Assembly: GCA_012934845.2 (NCBI GenBank)
Contig: WNNJ02002953.1
Location: forward strand, 165,069-229,068
From: Pomphorhynchus laevis
Taxonomy: Eukaryota > Acanthocephala > Palaeacanthocephala > Echinorhynchida > Pomphorhynchidae
Reading direction: 5' to 3'
DNA: 64,000 nucleotides
Part shown: positions 43,700 to 54,789 of the stretch, piece after piece
Layout: each line of letters begins with the position of its first letter
How positions within the stretch are numbered: the stretch's first letter is position 1
Translations under genes and position numbers: made by a program
Notes under the pieces: model-generated
Database searches by the model: none
The model's input: only the letters and a program-made list of their open reading frames with translations
Told to the model about the DNA's origin: nothing

Positions 43700-43950
43700 C
43701 ATTTGCTGTGATTTGAATTGCCGATCACTTGCTTGACTGCCTGTCTTAACAATTGCTTTGAGATTAGTTGGCTTGGGTCAAGGGTGTTGTTAAGGTCAGC
43801 AGTTAGCGAATCAATTTGATTGAGTGATAATTTGGAAGGGACAGGGCAATAAAACAAATGAGAAATTGGTTGACATTGAATTTGTCAAAATTTACTGCGG
43901 CAATATTTCGAACGGTCGTTGCATGGGATACAAATTATGCAAAGCTTATT
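43700..43950 (-). pseudogene. Coding-like remnant on the - strand
   Basis: One frame reads CIICIPCNDRSKYCRSKF, a TGA, then QIQCQPISHLFYCPVPSK, LSLNQIDSLTADLNN and LDPSQLISKQLLRQAVKQVI, ending NSNHSK and a stop near 43700. Several Cys are spaced as in a small zinc-binding fold, and the C-terminal part is helix-like. One internal stop suggests a broken gene or two exons. I do not recognise it. Confidence 0.35.
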
Positions 43951-43984
43951 GTGATACCCGTGTATCACGATAAGTGATTTCAAG

Positions 43985-44318
43985 GTATTTGGGACTGATA
44001 ATATTTCAGGATCGATTACAAAGAGCTTATTATTAAACGCTTTAAATTTTTTCCCATTTTTTGATCCAGCTCAAAAATTCTTTATCAATAATGGATCACC
44101 ATCAACTATTTAAAATTAAAATAATTATTTTATAATATAAATTGATAATAATGAACTACGAAGTAGATATAGTGAACTTGGTGAACTATAATAAATATAT
44201 TATTTTATGAATTTAGACAATGGCTCCTTCGTGCTCATCAAGAACAGATTTGTTGAAACAAATTCGACAAATATTTGGGGCTGAGGATATTTCAGGGTCG
44301 ATTATAAAGAGTTTTTAG
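43985..44318. repeat. Local direct duplication
   Basis: About 45 bp beginning TTTGGGACTGATAATATTTC, with CGATTACAAAGAGC, at 43990-44030 recurs at 44274-44316 with several changes. A MITE arm (44061-44116) lies between. Confidence 0.6.
44061..44116. mobile_element. MITE arm (right half only)
   Basis: TTGATCCAGCTCAAAAATTC, then TTTATCAATAATGGATCACC and CAACTATTTAAAA, match the right arm of the long-hairpin family at 53431-53635. Confidence 0.6.
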
Positions 44319-44319
44319 T

Positions 44320-45560
44320 AGTGAATTGTTCAGTGTGTTGTTTGAATTGGATGTTTTGATGTTTCAGGGAGGCGAAATTAAATTTATATAAATTATTTAT
44401 AAATGGACTATGATATTATATTTTTTATTTGGAAAACTATTCATATGTCTTGATTTATTGGACCTCCACATATATTGTTGATTTTTATGGGATTTACTTA
44501 ATTGTACATTATAGTAACATACACAAAGATAAGTGATAAAAAATATTTAATAATAAATATTTATTAATTACTAGATTAATAAATATTTATAATATTTAAT
44601 AAATAAAAATTATTTATTAATTATTAATTATTTATTTTTAATAAATAAAAATCAATTAAAGGAAGCATAAACTTAAAATTGGTTGAAGTACTTCTAATAA
44701 AACTGTTCCGCCTCTAATTAAACATTAAAATGGGCAACAGTTTGAAGCTCTACAATTAAACAAACAAGAGCAGTCAGCCATTTAATTCCATTTGCAATCT
44801 ATAACTTTATAATTAATTTATTAGTTTATTTCACTTTTACATTAAAACTTTTCATGAAGAAGAAAACTTCTTCATGAAAAGGAAGAAGATTTATAACTAC
44901 ATTTTCGAACGTTTTGTGTTCATCAACTATAAAAATAACAAGAAAGGCAAAGTTGCAGTTTCATTTCTTAGTAATCATAAATATCGCTATCTAAATTTAT
45001 TAAAGTTGATAGATTTTAGTCTTAAATCCATTCGTAATATTCAAATGTTTCATAAAATACGCCTAAATAATATTTTTAATGTATATTTTATCTATACCAT
45101 TATATAAAATAATTCAAGGACGTTGTAACCTTGAATATGATGGTTTACTGGAGCAACGACATTTTTTGGGAAGATATAAAATACATGATTTTTAATATAG
45201 ACATTTTTGGGGTAAAAATACACATTTTGCACATGTAGCTTACATCTAAATATCATGTTCAATTTGGTTAAAATTAATTTGTAAACAATCAACAAAGATA
45301 ATGAGCCTATCACTTTTCGAAGTAAGTTTTAATAAAATAAATTCGACAGGTTAATTAAATTCCATTCATTAAAAGCCTCGTGAGGGTTTGTGATTTCGAA
45401 AAAAATCGTTTTATATATATTAAACTTTAAGCAGTCAAAAATTATAAAAGCATGTTAGATTATTATCTTTTATAGTTTATTCGAATTTAAATTTGCTTAT
45501 ACGGTACGACAACTTTTTGGCAAAAGTAATTTAAACATTTAATTACAAACAACAAACTTA
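44320..45560. other. AT-rich stretch downstream of THOC3
   Basis: No convincing gene. A perfect 15-bp inverted duplication with an AAAA loop (CTTTTCATGAAGAAG) lies at 44848-44881. The 77-codon + frame at 44874-45107 starts inside this hairpin and consists of AT-rich codons. Confidence 0.4.
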
Positions 45561-45568
45561 TCTACATA

Positions 45569-46660
45569 TTATTCCTTTTTGTGCATCCAGAAGGCAATAT
45601 TCTTCATTACATCCTTTTCTGATTCATTTGAGTTTGCTGTGTAAGCTAATAATGGACTAACAGGATGCCAAGAAAGACATGGCATTCCCTGATCTTTGCT
45701 ACTTGAATCCAGTTTAACCTCAAAGCAATCGTCGTCTCGATTTACATCGAAGATTGCAATTTGCCTATTTTCACATGCACTGGCCAAAAATGCCCCATCC
45801 GAGCTAAAGTTAACAGTACGGACAGGATAATCCAGAGTAGAAAATGTTTTACTACATATTAATTCAGGTATGTCGAAGAGAAATAGAAGTGAATTCGCGC
45901 AGCCGACTGCGAACCTCGGTAACTGTTGGTCGCAGCTTATGCATATACAATTTGAAGCACTGACGTTTAAGCTGTACAGGAATCCATCATCTTCGCTTTT
46001 ATTGGCATTGTGAAATTCGTTCCAATCATAGATCAAAATTGTTCCAAGACCAGTAGTCAGTAGTAACAAACGACCAGTATAGTCCCATTTAAATTCGTTT
46101 ATTTCATCGTTAAAATAAATAGGCGAAAACAAATGTGGTTTGCTCTCTACGGCATATTTTAATGGAAACGTTTCAAAGCGATTATCTTTAGTACCTGCAC
46201 AAATAAATTGTCCATTAGGATGCCAGTTCAGATCAATAATGTCCGAATTTTTGACGGTGAATTGATTTATCGGGCGTTGCTTGTTCCGCTTTCGACGATC
46301 AAAGATCTTAACAGTACGGCCAATGCCCACTGCAAACACATTCCGATCATCAGGTCGCCATTTTAAATGATCAGCGTTTTGAGATTGCCAAAGCTCATTC
46401 ACAGTCAGTCTTGAATCGGAACGGAAATTATAAAAGTATATGTTACCGTCTGATGAACTGGCCAACAATTGATCACCATCAGGAGTCCAACATATCGTAT
46501 GCAGGCGATCAGCCTTTTCGTGGATTAGTGGTGTCATTGATGGTTGTAGCTGGGTTCTCCTGTGAATACCGTCTCGATAGAGTGAATTATTTTGTAGTTT
46601 TCCAATTTGATCATCAATATCAAATGAAGATCGTTTATTATCATGTACTTCTGATGGCAT
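45569..46660 (-). CDS. THOC3: THO complex subunit 3 (TEX1), WD40 protein
   Basis: This intact 363-codon, single-exon gene encodes the WD40 beta-propeller subunit of THO/TREX, which couples transcription to mRNA export in the nucleus. WD-type repeats follow in order after a polar N-terminus: LHTICWTPDGDQLLASSSDG, LKWRPDDRNVFAVGIGRTVK with IFDRRKR, IDLNWHPNGQFICAGTKDNR, FKWDYTGRLLLLTTGLGTI, NCICISCDQQLPRFAVGCAN followed by LLFLFDIPELICSKTFS, then LDYPVRTVNFSSDGAFLASA and a last repeat LSWHPVSPLLAYTANS. The SNCICI, DxxELxC..TFS and LDxPVRT strings are typical of THOC3. Length is close to the human 351. The ATG at 46658-46660 is the first in frame. An AATTAAA-like signal lies just past the stop. 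Confidence 0.92.
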   Translation of the reverse strand: MPSEVHDNKRSSFDIDDQIGKLQNNSLYRDGIHRRTQLQPSMTPLIHEKADRLHTICWTPDGDQLLASSSDGNIYFYNFRSDSRLTVNELWQSQNADHLKWRPDDRNVFAVGIGRTVKIFDRRKRNKQRPINQFTVKNSDIIDLNWHPNGQFICAGTKDNRFETFPLKYAVESKPHLFSPIYFNDEINEFKWDYTGRLLLLTTGLGTILIYDWNEFHNANKSEDDGFLYSLNVSASNCICISCDQQLPRFAVGCANSLLFLFDIPELICSKTFSTLDYPVRTVNFSSDGAFLASACENRQIAIFDVNRDDDCFEVKLDSSSKDQGMPCLSWHPVSPLLAYTANSNESEKDVMKNIAFWMHKKE

Positions 46661-46699
46661 TTATCTACACAAATTTGGCATTTTATTGTAAACTATAAA

Positions 46700-47150
46700 C
46701 TAACATCAATATTAATTATTATAATCAAAATTATTTAAAACAACAAACACATCATTTTTATTTAAAAAAATGGGGCAATTACAATTAGGAGATAATATCA
46801 GCTAATTGATATCATCAATTACATTGAAAAGTTCATTAAAAAGAAATTGCCATTTGCATTTTCTTGTCCAAATGATAGCAGTTAGCTATCAAAAATTTGA
46901 CTAGTTAAAAATTAACTCTCTCTATGGCATAGAAATGAGTTCACTATATTCTTTAATTGTTAAGATAATAAAATAATTAAAATTATTAATTTATTAAATA
47001 ACCAAAAATGATAGTGTTAGACAACTAATTTGTATCCAAATAATAAACAAATTTATCCAAATAATCTTAAAAATTTTTAAGATTATTTTAAGATTAATTT
47101 TTAATTTTTATTTTTTTTATCTTAAAAAATAATCTTGATGATATATTTAT
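46700..47150. other. THOC3 5' flank, AT-rich
   Basis: It is the likely promoter side of THOC3. No recognisable element other than AT-rich runs and a TTTTTAAGATTATTTTAAGA repeat near 47075. Confidence 0.35.
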
Positions 47151-47154
47151 AAAC

Positions 47155-49390
47155 CAATCTAGATATAAACATTAAATTAACATCAATTAAAACTACTTTT
47201 AATTTTTATCGTAAAGATAACATATTTAAATTTACAATAAAAGTATTTTTACATTAGCATGCATGGATACCACATTATATTAAGAATTATTTTAAGAATT
47301 GCCATTTATGATATTAATTTCTTAAAGATACATTTTGCTTAAATATTATATGATATTATAAATCGTGGATATATCTTAAAAAATGATTTTCAAATTCTAT
47401 TGAAGATTCGACATAATTTAAGTCTATATATTAAAGTTGAACTGTGCAAATATCATTAATTTATCCATTTATTTGTTTATAATATTTGCCAATAATGTAA
47501 ATTTTATCTTTGATTAAAAATTGTACACCACAATTGGAGCAACGTTTGAGTAAATAAAAATGAATTAAAGATTGAAACATGTACGGGAATCTATTAAAAA
47601 ATAGTTCCGACAGTAAGACATAATAATCTAATAATAATCTAATAATCTATAATAATTTTTATTCAATATACGAAAAAATTTATCAAATTAGCCTTATTCT
47701 TAATAAAAACAATATTAATGATAAATAAGGTGTATATCTAGGTATGAACAATAAAATTAACATCAATTAAAACTACTATTAATTTATATCGTAAAGATGA
47801 CATGTTTAAATTTACAAGAAACATTTTTGCATGAGCATTCATGCATACCATATAATATCAAATATAATGGATTTAAATTAACTAAAACTATTATTAATTT
47901 ATATCGTAAAGACGACATATTTAAATTTACAAAAGTATTTTTTGTAAAAGAATTCATATTCACAGTGTTATATGAATATAGAATTGCTATATTCATTGCC
48001 ATATTCATGGCAATTTCGTTTTCTTCAATAATTGTTTTTCTTCAATAATTAAAATAATACTAGAAAAATAAAATCAAGTATAAAACAGTCAAATAAATTT
48101 AAACTCATCAGCAGAATTTTTTATAGATGGATTGTATTAATAATATGGATATTAATACAAATATTAATATCCATATTTTTATAGATATTAATATTTGTAT
48201 TACTATAATAATAGTAATAAGTTATTATTTACTATTAATAACTTATTATAAATAAGTTATTATAACTTATTTACCATAATAAGTTATTATTATTTAAGTT
48301 TTTTATATGAATAAAATACTTAAAGTCATTAAAGCACACTTTAAAAAATATTGTGAGGTAATCGAAATTAATACTGTTATAAAACACTATTTCAGTATTG
48401 ATTCCAATAAAGAATTTTTAGAACACACAAAAGTGTGTTCATATGTTCTTTAAAAATATATATAGATATGAACATTAAATTAGCATCAATTAAAACTATC
48501 ATTTACTTATATCGAAAATATGACATAAATTGGGAAACTAAATTTGAAATTATTAAATAAATTAATAAATCTAATAAACAAATAAATTTATTTGTTTATT
48601 TTAAATTTGATAAATTTATTCAAATTTATTAAAACAATATTGATGATAAAGAAAATATATATTTAGATATGAACCTATCTAGATATGTTCATATAGGTGT
48701 TCATTCATATATATCTTCATTCAGGTAGCCTTATTCTTACTAAACTAATATTAATGATAAAGAAGGTGTATATCTAGATATGAACATTAAATTAACATTA
48801 ACTAAAACTACTATTAATTTATATCGTAAAGATGACATATTTAAATTTACAAGAAACATATTTTTGCATGAGCATTCATGCATACCATATAATATAAAAT
48901 ATAATACATTAAATAATGAAATTTTAAGAATTGCAACAATATGTAATGATATTAGCTTTCTTTTTTTTATCACCATTTTTGGATAACAATATCCAAATGC
49001 ATCATCGCTAGCCGAAATATTGCACAGTAAACCGCCTCCTTTAAGAGTCATAACATTGTCATTAAAAAACATGCGTCATATTTCAATTAAAACTACTTTT
49101 AATTTATATCGTAAAGATAGCATATCTAAATTTACAAGAAACACATTCATACCATATAATATAAAATATAATGGATTTAAAAACGAAATTGTAAGAATGA
49201 AATTGACTTTCTTCAAAATCATTTAAATAATTTAATAGATACATATTTTAAACTATGGTGCTAGAAAAATACAATCAAACAGAAAAATATAAAATATCTA
49301 AATGAACACAATATTATGAAAAATAAATTTAAACTATAAAGCGGAAAATTTTATGGATAATAAATATAATCACATTACTTAAGATAATAA
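47155..49390 (+). mobile_element. Cluster of Penelope-like RT fragments, decayed
   Basis: At least five pieces of the RT C-terminal third lie in the same orientation: about 47160-47330, 47650-48110 (two copies of the NLYRKDD segment), 48300-48430 (a more upstream segment, KHYFSI...KEFLE), 48640-48990 and 49075-49340. Repeating segments are INLYRKDDIFKFT, FLHEHSCIPYNIKYN and NNEILRIATICND. All are broken and short, and some carry inverted duplications between them (48142-48177). They suggest repeated insertion or local tandem copying of a 3' Penelope segment. Confidence 0.8.
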
Positions 49391-49439
49391 GACATTACTT
49401 AAATGAGATAATAATTTATATAATCGCATTACATAATAG

Positions 49440-49535
49440 GTAATACAATATTGCTGTGTATTCGGTCCACTGTTATATTGTGTTGATGAATAGGTGCCGC
49501 AATCTGATAACATAGCAGTTCCTCAAAATAATTAA
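49440..49535 (+). repeat. Penelope terminal repeat, diverged
   Basis: ACTGTTATATTGTGTTGATGAATAGGTGCCG-type sequence precedes AATCTGATAACATAGCAG and TTCCTCAAAATAATTAATTC. It is the 3' neighbour of the RT fragment at 49075-49390. Confidence 0.6.
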
Positions 49536-49539
49536 TTCT

Positions 49540-50730
49540 AATTAATTAATTAAGCATTAATTAATTCTAATTAATGCTATATAATATATTGAAAGATTAA
49601 AAATTATGAATTATAAAAAATTTTAACTTATTAAATATTCTAATTGCTGAAAGATCCGAAAGAGTGAGCTATTATGACGGTCGACGAACATTTTGAAGAG
49701 AAATCTATAACACGTTGTAAAAATCGACATTAGACCTTATCAATTTGTTTAAGATTTGAGATGTAGAAATTTTACCACAGAGCCGAAGCCAATACTGGAT
49801 AACTCGAAGAAGCATTACTCGAAAATATTGCGTGGCTTCATCGAACGATAAAGATTGATTATGATGGCGGATAAACGACAATTTGAAGATAAGCAAAATG
49901 CAGAGATAGTGTACCAGAAACGTATTCAAGTGGATTAGAATTAAAATAAAAGGAATGTGATTCTTAAATAAAAGGATATCACAAAGAAATCTTCATTTTT
50001 GAAAATGAAGATTTCAAGACAAGCGATATTTGAACGCTAGTCAATACAGAAATTATAATATCATTTTTGATTTGCGGAATTTCTTTGAATGACTATGTCA
50101 ATAACGATGAAATTCTGAGCTGAATTGAGATCACTGAAATAAAGGACGTATTGGAAAGGCATACACTAAAGTGATTTAGTAACTTCAAACAGATGGCTGG
50201 CAAATATAATGTATGATATCCAATACAAGACATCAAGGACGCCAGTACAAGCACATAAGCATTAGATCAATAGACTTCTAAAATGCGTGGGCTAAATAAC
50301 AAATGGAAGCAAGATAACCAGTAACGTAAACCAATCAGCAGAAACTGAGATGGGTGTTTTGTTCACTTTATTTTTCTTTACATCAAATACTTTAATAGAA
50401 GTTATTATAGAAGAAACAGTACGGTCATGAGATTGTTCGTTTCTAATTATTTATCTCTAAATATTATATTTGAATAAATAAGAAAATATAGGAGTCCAGA
50501 ATAAAAATACTATAATGAACTTAAAATTTAATCTAAAAAATAAAAATAAGACTGACAAATTTTCATTGTAGTTTGCAAACCTAAAAGTCACCAAATGAAT
50601 GATTTAACTAAATAACAAGAATATCAATTAGTATTATACTTTCATAGATCTTCCAGGGTAAGATAGTTTACCAATAACAATATAGAAATACTAGATTTGT
50701 TTATGAAAAGTTCATCTATAAAGTATAAAT
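49540..50730. other. Intergenic stretch
   Basis: No gene is recognised. A somewhat GC-richer part (49640-50340) has only short frames, for example - strand 49705-49929, without a domain. A perfect 14-bp hairpin with a 2-base loop (GAAATCTTCATTTT) is at 49986-50015. Confidence 0.4.
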
Positions 50731-50734
50731 GTAT

Positions 50735-50838
50735 CTATCGGGTATGTATCCTTGTTCTTCGATTCCATGAGAAATTATCTGCGTATGACCGATTTCGTTT
50801 GATGGAGGTGTTCGGTTCAATAATTTCGTAAGTGTATT
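50735..50838 (-). CDS. NDUFS4: NDUFS4 last exon (complex I 18-kDa subunit)
   Basis: The exon follows TATCAATTTAG on the - strand, with two bases completing a codon begun in the exon at 52279-52352, and ends at TAG. It encodes YTYEIIEPNTSIKRNRSYAD then NFSWNRRTRIHTR. This matches the C-terminus of NDUFS4 in other animals (SYDI...KSYGANFSWNKRTRVSTK in human, from memory), including the conserved NFSWN.RTR motif and the basic end that carries the known phosphorylation region. The minisatellite 50840-51470 begins two bases beyond the acceptor. Confidence 0.9.
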
Positions 50839-50839
50839 C

Positions 50840-51475
50840 TAAATTGATAAAAACGATTAAACGGCAAAGAACAATTAAATAATAAAAAAGCAAACGATAA
50901 AGAATGAATAAACAAACAATAAAGAGCAAGCAAACGGCAAAGAACGATTAAACAATAAAGACAAAACAAACGACGAAGAACGATTAAACAATAAGGAAGA
51001 AGCAAACGATAAAGAACGTACAAACAAACGGTAAAGAACAAGGAAACGGTAAAGAACGATTATACAATAAAGAAATAGCAAACGACAAAGAACGATTAAA
51101 CAATATGGAAGGAGCAAACGATATAGAACGTAAAAACAAACGATAAAGAGCAAGCAAACGGTAAAGAACGATTAAACAATAAGGATGGAGTAAACGATAA
51201 AGAACGAACGAACAAACGATAAAGAGCAAGGAGACGGTAAAGAACGATTAAACAAAAAAGAAAAAGCAAACCAACGAAGAACGATTAAACAATAATGAAA
51301 GAGCAAACGATTTAACAATAAAGAGCAAACAAACAGTAAAGAACGATTTAACAATAATAACAAAACAAACGATAAAAAGATATAATCATAAAGAACGATT
51401 AAACATTAAGGAAGGTGCGAACAATAAAGTATGAGCAAATGGTCGAGAACAAGCAAACGACGAAGAAAAATCGAT
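50840..51475. repeat. Minisatellite of 36-40 bp units in the last NDUFS4 intron
   Basis: Variants of CGATTAAACAATAAGGAAG and AGCAAACGATAAAGAACG alternate for about 630 bp. Three best-matching blocks start at 50981, 51093 and 51169, spaced 112 and 76 bp (multiples of 36-40). Long - strand frames over it, rich in Leu, Tyr, Phe and Cys, are by-products. On the transcribed (-) strand the array is pyrimidine-rich and runs straight into the NDUFS4 acceptor. Confidence 0.85.
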
Positions 51476-51479
51476 TGAT

Positions 51480-52278
51480 TGATGATACATTCACTTATCA
51501 AACAGCTTTAAAAATTATTAAATACCTTGAATTAATTTTGAATAAATCAATCTATTTATATTTAAGGTAAATATATTGGACAACAATATATAAGATTGTT
51601 ATTACAATCTTATATACTTTCACAAGTTATTACTTTCAAAATGCTATTAATTCTTGTAATGCCTTACTGTTATTTTAAAAAATTCAATTAAGATTTTAAT
51701 CAATAAAATTAAAATTTTATAAATTAAATCTTATTTTAATCTTTATTTATTTAAGATTTTATTTAAAATTTAAAAAATATTTTTATTTTTATAAATAAGC
51801 TACCGAATACGTTCTATAATCGATTAATAAATCCATTAAAATAAAACGGATTAATAAATCCATTAAAAACGGATTCATAAATTCATTTAAATTATATAAT
51901 TTTTATATAATTATATATTTTTAAAATTTAAATTATAAAAATATTTTAATTTATTATCGTTTATAATGATCCATTATTGATAAAGAATTATTGGAGATGG
52001 ATCAATATTAGAAGGAAATTTTATTTGATATTTAGCTTTTTAAAAAGGAACTTTTTGATAATAAAATTGAAATACTTCATGCAAGCCAAAATAATTATTA
52101 ATACTTTTAAGATAATAAAATTTATAAATAATTTAGAAATTAAATTGCACTCAGTTAAATTAAATCGGACTCGGGACTCAGTTACCTTATCTGATTAATG
52201 TATATTTTAATGATATTTTATGTTGTAATGTAAAATGCTTAAACATGAACAACTTTTGTATAAAACAAAATTATTAAC
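51480..52278. other. NDUFS4 intron 3' of the middle exon
   Basis: AT-rich, with a MITE arm at 51963-52012 (ATGATCCATTATTGATAAAG, GAATTATTGGAGATGGATCA) and a Penelope end at 52150-52230 (GGACTCAGTTACCTTATCTG). No coding sequence seen. Confidence 0.5.
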
Positions 52279-52352
52279 TTTCGTTATTAAACCAGCGATC
52301 CATAATAATAGTAAGCGTGTCTTGATCGGCTTTCCACATCGGGTATACATTT
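52279..52352 (-). CDS. NDUFS4: NDUFS4 middle exon (probable)
   Basis: A 74-bp exon lies between TTTTGCAG and AAA|GTTAAT on the - strand. It encodes NVYPMWKADQDTLTIIMDRW then FNNE, with one base joining each neighbour. Its phase fits both sides: the exon at 54790 leaves AG, which its first A completes to Arg, and its last A plus the AA of the final exon gives Lys. The total between the MGW and YTYEI motifs is then 33 residues, as in human. Sequence similarity to other NDUFS4 proteins is weak here, so the call rests on phase, length and position. Confidence 0.6.
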
Positions 52353-52700
52353 CTGCAAAACTGATTTGTAAAAATAAAATGTTTTATACTTCATTATCAA
52401 AATTATGAAATTAATGGATAAGAATTGCTCATTCTTATATACGAACAGAAAACATTAACTGAATTAAAGCAGAATAAATAAGTCGACATAATAGCGATTC
52501 ATTATTTCCTTATTTGCTTCTACTATCAAATTTAAACTGTGTGAATAGTTGGGAATTATTCAAATGTTGATGATCTTTTATAAATTTTTAGATAATCTAA
52601 TATTAGTATTAGATTATTAATAAATAATAAAGTTATTTTATAATAAAACAACTTTATAACTTGATAATTTGATACTAATCTATAACTTATAACTAATAAC

Positions 52701-52959
52701 CTGATACTGATCTATTATTGATAAATAATTATAGGAGCTGGATCAAATAAAATGATATTTTATTTGATATTTGGTTAAACTCTGTTAGCATATTTAGAAC
52801 ATTACTGAAGTAGTATTTTAAATTACATTAAGTAAATGAGTAATTTTCTGAAGACGCTAACAAAAGGTTAGCGAAATATCGAATAAAATTTCATCTAACT
52901 TTGATTCAGTTCCAATAATTCTTTATGACCTAATTGATCATTACCAACTATTTACAATC
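52701..52959. mobile_element. Long-hairpin MITE, copy 4
   Basis: Left arm CTGATACTGATCTATTATTG, then GGAGCTGGATCAAA. Right arm TTTGATTCAGTTCCAATAAT, then TGATCATTACCAACTATTTA. The inner GTTAGCATA/GCTAACAAAAG stretch matches the family. It lies within an NDUFS4 intron. Confidence 0.65.
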
Positions 52960-53430
52960 TATTAAATTATTGTGACTTACTTTTAATAACTATAATTTGC
53001 TAATCTTTTAGAAATGATGATTATTGCTGAAATAATTACTGAAAGTCAAAATTTATTTCAAGAAACGTTAATTTTTTTAAATAAAAAATAAATGGAAAAT
53101 AACGTACTCATTCTTTCACAAAAACGAATTGCATCATCTTTGATTGCGAATTGAATTTCACTATTTGATAATGGATCGCAGCTAAAATGAATTAAAACTT
53201 TTGATAGACTTTAATTAAAGATAGTTTAAAATATATTGATTACAAAGCATCGGGTGCAGTAAACGATTTAATAGACTCTGTAAAAACTTTGTGATCATGG
53301 ACCGCGCTGGTTATATCTTATTAACCTCGATTATCAATCAATGATTTGAAGCAAGAATCAGCAATCAATATACAAGCATAATATGAATTTCATAATATGA
53401 TTTCATATTATGAAATCATAATATGAATAG

Positions 53431-53635
53431 GGATAATTATTGGAGCTGGATCAAAGAAAGGCTAATTTTTTATTGATATTTCGCTAAATTTTGTTAGCAT
53501 CCTCAGAAAATAACTTTAGTAATTTTCTAAAGATGCTAACAGAAGTTAGCAAAATTTCAATAAAAAAATTCCTTTATTCTTTGATCCAGCTCAAATAATT
53601 CTTTATCAGTAAATGATCATTACCAGCCATTTAAA
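53431..53635. mobile_element. Long-hairpin MITE, best copy
   Basis: About 85-bp arms face each other: GGAGCTGGATCAAAGAAAGG, TTTTTTATTGATATTTCGCT and TTTGTTAGCATC on the left, near-complement on the right ending TGATCATTACCAGCCATTTA. There is no coding capacity. The RNA would fold into one long hairpin. It also lies in the NDUFS4 intron. An inverted duplication of 14 bp (53387-53416) abuts it on the left. Confidence 0.7.
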
Positions 53636-53882
53636 AAGAACAGGGATGTTGATCCCTTTTTTCACTTACATTGTGTCAAATGATGTGAATACCTACAAAA
53701 TACATTGATATTAACGTAAAGTTGATAATAGTTGATGGTCTGAAGTGTTTGGGAACTCCTGGTCTAAAGCTAGCAATATGAATTATTAAAATGATTATAA
53801 AAATTAAATGAAATATAACTTGGGCAGATTTTATCAAGAAATAGAAAAAGCTGACGATGCATCAATGAAAAAGCTACGATAC

Positions 53883-53921
53883 ATCTCGTTTATACATATA
53901 AAAAATATGTATAAACGAGAT
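53883..53921. repeat. Perfect 17-bp inverted duplication, 5-base loop
   Basis: ATCTCGTTTATACATAT-AAAAA-complement. About 25 bp downstream is a second one, GCAGGGTAT/ATACCCTGC (53940-53971, approximate). Both fall beside a short + strand coding-like run (about 53957-54070). Confidence 0.85.
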
Positions 53922-53956
53922 ATATGCCTTGCATATATGTGCAGGGTATTTTTTTA

Positions 53957-54073
53957 GAAAATATACCCTGCAAATTGGTTTTACATTGAAGGTTTCGGAT
54001 ATAAACGAAATTATAGGCAAATTTGTGACTTCAAAAGTTGCCGAATGTTCAAGAATACAAAGCTCAAGATAAA
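53957..54073 (+). other. Possible short terminal exon, + strand, doubtful
   Basis: After a TATTTTTTTAG acceptor-like site one frame reads YTLQIGFTLKVSDINEIIGK, FVTSKVAECSRIQSSR and stops at about 54068. It is protein-like, but lies inside the NDUFS4 intron on the other strand. No partner exon was found and hairpins overlap the acceptor. I do not claim a gene. Confidence 0.2.
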
Positions 54074-54789
54074 ATGAAGATAAAAACATTATTTTCTCGC
54101 GATTCAGTTTTATTCAGTAGAATAAAATACAAAATATAAATTTCTAATTAATAAATATTAAGTTATAATTTATTTAATTTATGTAATTTATATTTATAAT
54201 TTATACTTCGTATAAATTATAAACTCAACTTCGTAAAAATATAAGCTCAAGTTCAAAAATCGTATATATGTAACTAAACAATTGCCGGTTTAATGGATCT
54301 AAGTCATTGAAATCCATAAAAACGGATCTAAATTTAGATTTATTAGATTTAAAGAATGGATCTAAATCATTTATTTTTAATTTTTAATTCATAATTTCTT
54401 TACAAATTTCTCAAATTTAAAACTTGAGCTAAGACGTTGGGTGCAACTGAATTTAAACAAACATTTTTAAATGAACAAACATTTTTTGATAAAAAAGATT
54501 ATTCTGAAAATGTTCGCACAAGCTAGCAAGATATGTAAAATAATAAATTTTAATATAAAAATATGAGTGCCAATAAATTACGTATAAAATCAAAACATTA
54601 GATATTATTTTGTATTAAATTACAAACGCAATTCAACTTTAACTTTAACATTATTATATCACAGTTAGCCTTGCAAGACTATACTTAATCATTTTGCTAT
54701 GACAGAATGTAGCGTTGCTCAGTTCAATATTAATTCTGTGTTGCTATGCAAAAGCTCATTTATAGAAATCAAAATTCAATATAACTAAC

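Noticed and set aside
44874-45107. 77-codon + frame, Lys/Asn/Phe/Ile rich
   Set aside because: It starts inside a short inverted duplication, has AT-driven codons and no domain.
50735-51363. Overlapping - strand frames rich in Leu, Tyr, Phe and Cys, like a membrane protein
   Set aside because: They are translations of the minisatellite. Unit spacings of 112 and 76 bp do not keep frame. Only the last part (50735-50838) is real, as an NDUFS4 exon.
50820-51480. CRISPR-like array
   Set aside because: Repeats and spacers are not distinct, units vary in length and the genome is eukaryotic. It is a minisatellite.
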